64,000 nucleotides of DNA from NCBI RefSeq assembly GCF_958979055.1, contig NC_084890.1:26670616-26734615 (forward strand), read 5' to 3'. The notes below the pieces were generated by a model. It was given only the letters and a program-made list of their open reading frames with translations. It was not told where the DNA came from and did not search any database. This document shows positions 58,000-64,000 of the stretch, piece by piece. Positions within the stretch are counted from its first letter, which is position 1. Every line of letters begins with the position of its first letter. A program made the translations under genes and the position numbers. The stretch comes from Alnus glutinosa (Eukaryota > Streptophyta > Magnoliopsida > Fagales > Betulaceae).

Positions 58000-59019
58000 A
58001 ACACCTCCGTAGCTTCCACAAACTAGCAACCTTCTACCAACGGTTCATCAAGAATTTCAGTAGCATTGTGGCTCCAATCACCAAGTGCATGAAGAAAGGA
58101 CAGTTCCGATGGGGGGATGAACAAGAGACTAGCATTACAGTGATTAAGGAACGGCTATGCTCAGCACCTGTCTTGGCATTACCCGAATTTGATAAACTGT
58201 TTGAGGTGGATTGCAATGTCTCCATCATGGGAATCAGAGCTGTGTTGTCACAGGAAGGTCGGCCTATAGAGTTCTTCATTAAGAAACGAAATGAGGCTCG
58301 GCAAAAGTGGACTACTTATTGGTTAGAATTCTATGCCGTGATCCGGGCGTTGAAGCATTGGGAGCATTATTTAATCAATCAGGAGTTTGTTTTATATAGC
58401 GACCATCAAGCCTTGAAGTTCGTCAATACTCAAAGTACCTTGAACTGTATGTATGCTCGGTGGATAGCTTTCATGCAAAAGTTTTCTTTTGTAATCAAGC
58501 ACAAGTCGGTCGGGACAGCAGAACAAAGTGGCTGATGCGTTGAGCCAAAGAGCAGCTTTACTCGTGACGTTATTGTCTGAGATCATCAGTTTTGAGCACC
58601 TACGGGCTCTATATTCCGAGGATGAGGATTTTAAAGAAGTCTGGGAGAAGTACATGTCTAAAGATTCGGCAGTCAACTTTCACATTCAAGATTGTTATTT
58701 GTTCCGAGGGAACCAACTTTTTATTCCCCGAACCTTTCTATATTAACAAATATTGCGGGAACTACATTGGGAGGACTCGGTGGTCATATAGGCCGGGATA
58801 AGACTATTTCCCTGGTTATGGAGCAGTACTATTGGCCACAAATCAAGCGTGATGTCAGCAAGTTCATGCAGAAGTGTTTTGTGTGCCAAATCGAGAAAGG
58901 CCACTCACAAAATACCGGGCTATACACTCCACTTCCAGTTCCAGACAGTATCTGGGAAGACCTGAGTATGGATTTCGTACTCGGACTCCCGAGGACCCAA
59001 CGAGGTATGGATTCAATTT
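58000..59019 (+). pseudogene. Ty3/gypsy RNase H and integrase N-terminus, truncated
   Basis: RNase [21 protein letters not shown] (58198-58257; the usual DAS active-site aspartate context reads DCN), then [16 protein letters not shown] and [11 protein letters not shown] frameshift near 58530 precedes [11 protein letters not shown]. Integrase zinc site: [20 protein letters not shown] (58790-58905), then [14 protein letters not shown] with the first core aspartate. The core is cut off at 59019 by the copia LTR, so the other two catalytic residues are missing. Confidence 0.85.
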
Positions 59020-60224
59020 TGTTAGTTTGTAATTGGCTACATTCTATTGGACAAAATCACTTCTATGTAATGATGCTTCTATATAGGGATTCAGCTATTT
59101 AGAATTCTTCTAAAAGATTCTGCACAATCTACAAGTCATTGAAATCGGATCCATTGTAGCCGTTCGGACGACATGATATACCGTCCGGATGCTCATCTGT
59201 CCAAGCATCATCCGTCCGGACGACGAGAACTTTCCGTCTGGATGTCCCTCTATGTCCAGAAGCTTCAAACTGTTCTAGCTTGCATTCGTCCAGACGTTTC
59301 AGCAGCACGTCCGGACGCCACTCAGTGTTCGATCAACTATGGGATTTCTTTCCAAAACACAGATATAGGAAGATTGTTGCAACCGTCCAGAAGATGTGGA
59401 TTCCCGTTCGGACGCGCTCATCCATAAGGCAAGTCGCGCATTCAAAATTTAGACGTCCGGACACCAGCCTTCACGGTCCAGACGTGCAAGCTACATATAT
59501 GAAAATTGCGTGCATCAGATCAACCGTCAAGATGACAGATCCTATGGTTCGGACGCGTGAAGCCTTTATATGGAAATTGCATGCAGCAGAGGTGCGACCG
59601 TTCGGACGATAGGGCAACACCGTTCGGACGCGGTTCAAATCAGGAAAGAATTTCTGCGAATTTTGGAAAGCCGATCGCATTGTTGTCCGTCCCGACTTCT
59701 TATGACTATCGTCCGGACGACACCTAAGTATTTCAAGCAAGACGCTCGTTTGAACTTGCAACCTATAAATAGAGGTCCCTAGGCTTGGGAATCGTAAGAA
59801 TTTGGTATTGACTTCCTTAGTGCTTAGAGAGTTATTGTATTGAGTTAGTCTCTTTTAAGCCGTTGTTGTTATGTGCTGTTGCTGAGCTGAATTGAAGTCT
59901 ATCTTAGGGGTTGGCCCTAAGGTAAAGGATTCCATTGAAGACCCCTTCAGGTAGGAGACCTAGTTGGGAGGTATTTGTGTTGGGTTACACGTCAGAGTTC
60001 AAGGTACGACCACTACATAAGGGTATGTGAGTGCTACTGCTTCGTAACTAGTCTTGTCTTCTGAATAGTAGATATCTTGGGTTTGGCTACACCGGTGTGG
60101 TTTTTCTTTTAATTGAGTTTCCACTTCATCAACAAAATATCTGTCTCTTTAATTTTTGCATTATGATATTTTGTTGCACACTATTGCACACACTTGTTTA
60201 AATTAGAAGTCTTTTTAATTTTCA
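59020..60224 (+). mobile_element. Copia LTR (copy A), rich in CGTCCGGACG-type palindromes
   Basis: Begins TGTTAGTTTGTAATTGG and ends TTTTCA two bases before a primer site; about 1205 bp. Between 59160 and 59710 there are about 14 versions of a CGTCCGGACG palindrome (e.g. CCGTTCGGACGAC). After a CTATAAATAGAGG TATA-type box (59762) comes a leader. The LTR sits in the integrase of the second Ty3/gypsy element, so it is younger than that element. Confidence 0.75.
59762..59771 (+). promoter_or_regulatory. TATA box of copia LTR copy A
   Basis: CCTATAAATAGAGG, a near-perfect plant TATA box, follows the CGTCCGGACG repeat block. The palindromes thus lie in the upstream (U3) part of the LTR. Copy B has lost this box. 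Confidence 0.65.
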
Positions 60225-60225
60225 A

Positions 60226-60238
60226 TTGGTATCAGAGC
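60226..60238 (+). other. Copia primer binding site (initiator tRNA-Met)
   Basis: TTGGTATCAGAGC immediately after LTR copy A. Only about 90 bp of internal region follow before foreign sequence begins. Confidence 0.8.
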
Positions 60239-60326
60239 TTGGTACACTCTATATAGATTCAATTCTTGAGTGTTATCTTTCCTTTTGACTTATAATTTTT
60301 TTTTTCAACGTCTCAAAGTCTTAGCC

Positions 60327-60434
60327 TTTCAGGATTTTATTTCCTTTTGTAACCGTTAGGATTTTGCTATAAGTATGAGATGTTTGTAATAGAATCAACA
60401 ATTTATTGATTAATAAGAATTCAATTTTTCCCAT
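60327..60434 (+). repeat. Fragment of a Ty3/gypsy LTR
   Basis: From GGATTTTATTTCCTTTTGTA to AATTCAATTTTTCCC it matches 54955-55055 of the second gypsy LTR with a few substitutions. It lies between the two copia LTRs and may be the 3' LTR remnant of that gypsy element or a separate copy. Confidence 0.75.
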
Positions 60435-61530
60435 TGTTGGTGTGTAATTGGCTACATTCTATTAGACAAAATCACTTTTATGTAATGATGCTTTTATATA
60501 GGGATGTTGATTTTATCCAAAGTCTACACTTCTGTTATGTGCTTCAAGAAGACTCTGTGAAGATTTCAAGGTAGTTCAATTTGGTTCCCTTGCAACCGTC
60601 CGGACAACATGATATACCGTCCAGACGCTCAACTGTCCAAAAATCATTCGTCTGGACGATGAGAACTTTCCGTCTGGACCTTCCTCTGTGTCGAGAAGCT
60701 TTAAACTATTCCAGCTTGCATTTGTTCGGACATCTCAGCAGTACGTCCGGATGCCACTCAGTGTTCGATTAGCTATGGGATTTCTTTCCAAAACACAGAT
60801 ATGGGAAGACAGCTGCAACTGTTCGGACGATGTGGATTCCTGTCCGGACGCGCTCATCCATAAGGCAAGTCGTGCATTCAAAATCAAGACGTTCGGATGC
60901 CAGTCTTTATGGTCTGGATGTCTGAGCTTCATAAATGAAAATTGCGTGCATCAGATCAACCGTCCGGATGACAAATCCTATGGTCCGGACTCGTCTAACC
61001 TTGATATGGAAATTGCGTGCAATTATAGTGCGACCATTCGGACGACAGGGCAACACCGTCCGGACGCAGCTCAAATCAGGAAAGAATTTCTGCAAATTTT
61101 GGAAAGTCGACCGTACAGTTGTCTGTCCAGAGGCTCTATGTCTACCGTCCGGATGGCACCTAAGTATTTCTGCAAATTTTGCCAAGTGCTGTTGCTATGC
61201 TGAACTGAAGTCTATCTTAGGGGTTGGCCCTAGGGTAAAGGATTCCATTGAAGACCTCTTCAAGTAGGTGACTTGGTTGGGAGGCGTTCGTATTAGGTTA
61301 CACGTCAGAGTTCAAGGTACGACCACTGCATAAGGGTATGTGAGTGCTACTGTTGTAACTAGCTTTGTATTCTGAATAGTGGATATCCTGGGTTTCGTTA
61401 CCTTAGAGTGGTTTTTCTCTTAATTGAGTTTCCACTTCGTCAACAAACTATCTGTCTCTTTATTTTCCGCATTGTGATATTTTGTTGCACACTTTTGCAC
61501 ACACTTGTTAAAATTCTAAGATCTTTTCCT
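60435..61530 (+). mobile_element. Copia LTR (copy B), right end truncated
   Basis: Begins TGTTGGTGTGTAATTGG and is a direct repeat of copy A (same CGTCCGGACG palindromes, same GTCTATCTTAGGGGTTGGCC, same TTTCCACTTCGTCAACAAA). It has lost the TATA region and about 60 bp around it. It merges into a gag-like reading frame near 61530 with neither LTR terminus nor primer site. Confidence 0.72.
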
Positions 61531-61534
61531 AAGC

Positions 61535-62727
61535 GTTTTAGAATCAAGGTAACAACAATTGAAGAAAGCAAAGACTTGGAAGAAATGAAGATTGAAGAGC
61601 TGGTGGGATCTCTTCAAACCTATGAGCTGTCCCTGCCCCTAGTCAAAAGTTGAAGACCATTGCCCTCAAAGCTTCCAAGACGAAGGTCGAAGTCTCATCT
61701 GAAGACGACTCTGAGGATGAAGAAAAAGCTGTGGCCATGCTGGCCAAAAATTTCGAAAGATTAATGCGAAATGAGCTATTCAAGAAGAAGTTTTCCAAAA
61801 GAATAAAGAAGGCCCCCAAAGAATCTGAACCTGAGGAAGCTGAGAAGAAAGATCCTAGAGGCCCAAGATGTTTTGAATGCTCAGGTTTTGGGCATTTATG
61901 AGCTGACTGTGGAAACCTCAAGCAGGGCAAAGGGAAGGCATACAATGTGACTCTTAGTGATGAGTCCGAAGGAAGCTCTTGAGCAAGAGAAATTTCTAGC
62001 CTTTGTGGCTCCACTTGTAGAAGAAGATTCTTACTACTCAGAGCATAGTGATGAAGATAGGGAAGAACTCAAGGAGGCTTATAAAACCCTCTATGTAGAG
62101 TTCGAGAAACTGAGGGAGGCTCGCAAGCAGCACATTCATGAGCTAAACAGTTTACAGATAAAGAAAAGTTTACTGTTGCTCAAGATACAGGGACTGGAGG
62201 AGAAGCTACTGGAGACACAACTGCAGTTGGAGAGGGTCACCGATGACAAGCTAACCCATATGTTGTCAATCCAGAAAAGCCCAACAGACAAGACTGGACT
62301 CGAGTATGTAGCTTCTTTCTCTGACATTCCTTCTACTTCTAGGACTGTCTTTGTTAAACCCACAGTCCCCGAGCCTCCACCCACTGTTGAGGATAAAGGG
62401 AAGGACAAAATCAATGGAGATGTTTCGGTCACTCAGAAGCTTCCTACCATCAAAAGATCTCCCATATGCCATCACTACGGGTTAAGTGGGCAAGTCCGAC
62501 CCCAGTGCTCCCTCCTCAAGGCTCAGAGAGCAAAGATCAAGAAAGAAGTGCCCAAACAAGCAAATTATGGCACAAGACCTTTAGTCCAGTATCAGACTTC
62601 ATGGCATCAGACTCCTTATCATGCTCCATGGAATCAGGCACCATGGTCTCTGGCTCCTAAATATCAAGCCCCTTGGCATCATGCACCACCGCACCAGGCT
62701 CCTCAGCATCAGTGGCCTCAGCAGTGA
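61535..62727 (+). pseudogene. Copia gag region, SIRE/Maximus-like, with two zinc-knuckle-like motifs, interrupted by stops
   Basis: The first part reads KVTTIEESKDLEEMKIEELVGSLQTYEL, the C-terminal part of the copia gag core; the start of gag is missing. A stop (61651) and frame change precede an acidic linker and CFECSGFGHL, where a stop replaces part of the CCHC knuckle (about 61869-61915). From 61957 a 256-residue frame has a long coiled coil (EELKEAYKTLYVEFEKLREA), a degenerate second knuckle CHHYGLSGQVRPQC and a tail of APWHQAPW-type repeats. This layout is known in SIRE-like copia elements. Confidence 0.75.
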
Positions 62728-64000
62728 TTTGTACCTGCCAATCATAGTGACAAATCCAAGATCAACAAATCCATGCACTTTAAAAAGCCGCAGAATGTGG
62801 AGGATGATCAATACTGCAGAGAGCCACCTATTTGGATGCAAAGTATGATGCAATGGATGGATTAGCAGATGAAATCTTGCCAACAACCATTCATAGGAAG
62901 GTAGGCTTGAGTCAGGAAGAAGGAAGACATTCACCCTATGAGGGGGAATGGACTCACCTAGTTGGTGAAGGTATTCATGCCTAGGATTTGGTTCTTAATC
63001 CTAAGGCATCAGGTTTGATTGCATGATCTTTTACTTGTTATATCTTGTGCTTGTTGTGCAATCTTGGAACCACTGCTATTTGCCCCTTTTTGTTGTTTCT
63101 CTTGAAAGAATATTGCAAGTACTATCTGGGGATGACAGAAAAAGCATGTCGGACGACTATTTTTCTGTATTGGCAACTTTGATCTTTCACAGGTTTGATC
63201 TTGCCCTGCATGCTTATGATGTTATTTCTATAAAGCAAATTTTTGTTTCTATTGAAAAAAAAAAAGAAAATTGGGGGAGAAAATGCATGGAATTTTATTT
63301 TTTTCTTTTCTAGGCATGTCAGATATAGCTTGTACTTTTTCCTGATACCTCAGTTTATTTTGCATTAATTGACTATGCTTAGATATGATTGAGAGTTTAT
63401 GTCTATATCTCTGCCAAGTTTTTCCTGTGCATGTAAAAGCTGAATAGTTACTTTCCTCATGCGATGTAAATGTGCACTATCCAAGGCTCCCCTAAGGTAC
63501 GTATTTTCCTCTCTAACTTTTTGCTTATGGAAATTCTACATAAAAGAGAGATTTTTGATAAAATAGTCAAATTGACCAACATGTTAGTTGAATCTAGAAC
63601 CTAGAAAATCTAGCATTCTCTCTAGGTTGCAGCACCAAAAAGAATCAAGTAGTTATTCTTATGAATTCTGTGTTATATGTTCTGAGCTGAATTTGCTTTA
63701 TATCTTGTCCTTTGTGGTGCAAATAAAATTTTTACGTTGTCCTTCATGATACAAGTAAAACAAATTGGGTGCTGCTTCTTAGGGGGAGTGTATCAGATGA
63801 GGGTGGCTAGGCCCTAGTACCTTATAAGGATTGACTTTGATTGATCATTCATTGATTTTCTCTTTTGTTTAGAAAATCTGGTTGCTTTTTGTTATATCAG
63901 TGAACTTCATACCTTACTGAGAAAGTTTTCACATACACACGCATTGCGTGAGTTGAGTAATCTATTTTAATTTTCTGTCTACAGGAAAACTTTATGCTGA
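62728..64000 (+). other. Copia internal sequence, decayed, no clear gene
   Basis: The reading frame after the gag tail is broken by several stops. Later sequence is T-rich. AGGGGGAATGGACTC (62940) and TTAGGGGGAGTGTATCAG (63779) look like purine tracts of LTR elements but no LTR follows in the window. I recognise no further domain. Confidence 0.45.

Larger units (their letters stand above)
54680..59019 (+). mobile_element. Second Ty3/gypsy element: 5' LTR to integrase, truncated by copia LTR
   Basis: Plus-strand order: LTR, initiator-tRNA primer site, gag, protease, reverse transcriptase, RNase H, integrase. It is cut in the integrase core at 59019 by a copia LTR. A Cassandra solo LTR splits gag. 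Many stops and frameshifts show it is older than the element at 1-5044. A fragment like its LTR reappears at 60327-60434. Confidence 0.9.

Noticed and set aside
63779..63797. TTAGGGGGAGTGTATCAG as a polypurine tract before a 3' LTR
   Set aside because: No LTR terminus recognisable in the remaining 200 bases; cannot be confirmed inside the window.

Overview
The window looks like nuclear DNA of a flowering plant, probably a dicot. Host genes have AT-rich introns with GT/AG borders, one is a chloroplast protein gene with a transit peptide, and most of the rest is layered LTR retrotransposons (Ty3/gypsy, copia), CACTA and Mutator-like DNA transposons, MITEs and a Cassandra-type element. I cannot name the species from the sequence.

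Three host genes are well supported. A single-coding-exon Sm-like gene (NAA38/LSMD1 type, NatC auxiliary subunit) lies on the + strand at 5938-6276. Convergent to it is a complete eight-exon gene for the thylakoid-lumen protease DEG5 on the - strand (8291-14456; 318 aa, triad His142/Asp183/Ser261). The third is a complete seven-exon G-type lectin receptor kinase of the CES101-like group on the - strand (47753-52068; 796 aa). From memory, the Arabidopsis homologues of the first two are neighbours (At4g18372 and At4g18370), so this is probably a conserved gene pair.

Layout. 1-5044: a Ty3/gypsy element (- strand) with in-frame stops and a damaged reverse-transcriptase active site, ending just upstream of the NAA38 leader. 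5045-14830: NAA38, a copia remnant and DEG5; DEG5 intron 1 holds a solo LTR with a perfect 5-bp target duplication. 14831-26780: one structurally complete CACTA transposon (11,950 bp, TAC duplication) with decayed TNP2 and Ptta/En/Spm-type genes and an internal array of repeats of about 300 bp. 26781-33090: transposon fragments, a second CACTA-like end, a long (AT)n tract, a truncated LTR and a tandem array of about 207 bp. 33090-38964: a Mutator-like transposase pseudogene split by a 2.9-kb solo LTR (GTTTG duplication). About 40600-46414: a third LTR of that family containing two foldback elements, abutting a copia gag remnant. 47590-54130: the receptor kinase, with a foldback element in intron 3 and two MITE-like elements upstream. 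54680-64000: a second Ty3/gypsy element (+ strand), whose gag is split by a Cassandra solo LTR carrying 5S-rRNA-like sequence, followed by copia LTRs full of CGTCCGGACG-type palindromes and a SIRE-like copia gag region.

The transposon genes all carry stops, frameshifts or insertions and look inactive. The three host genes are open across all predicted exons. Boundaries marked approximate were set by eye. I found no new cellular system. The most informative signals are the dated nesting relationships (several with exact target duplications), the LTR family whose internal minisatellite changes from copy to copy, and the GC-rich GGCCACCCC module found at three loci.
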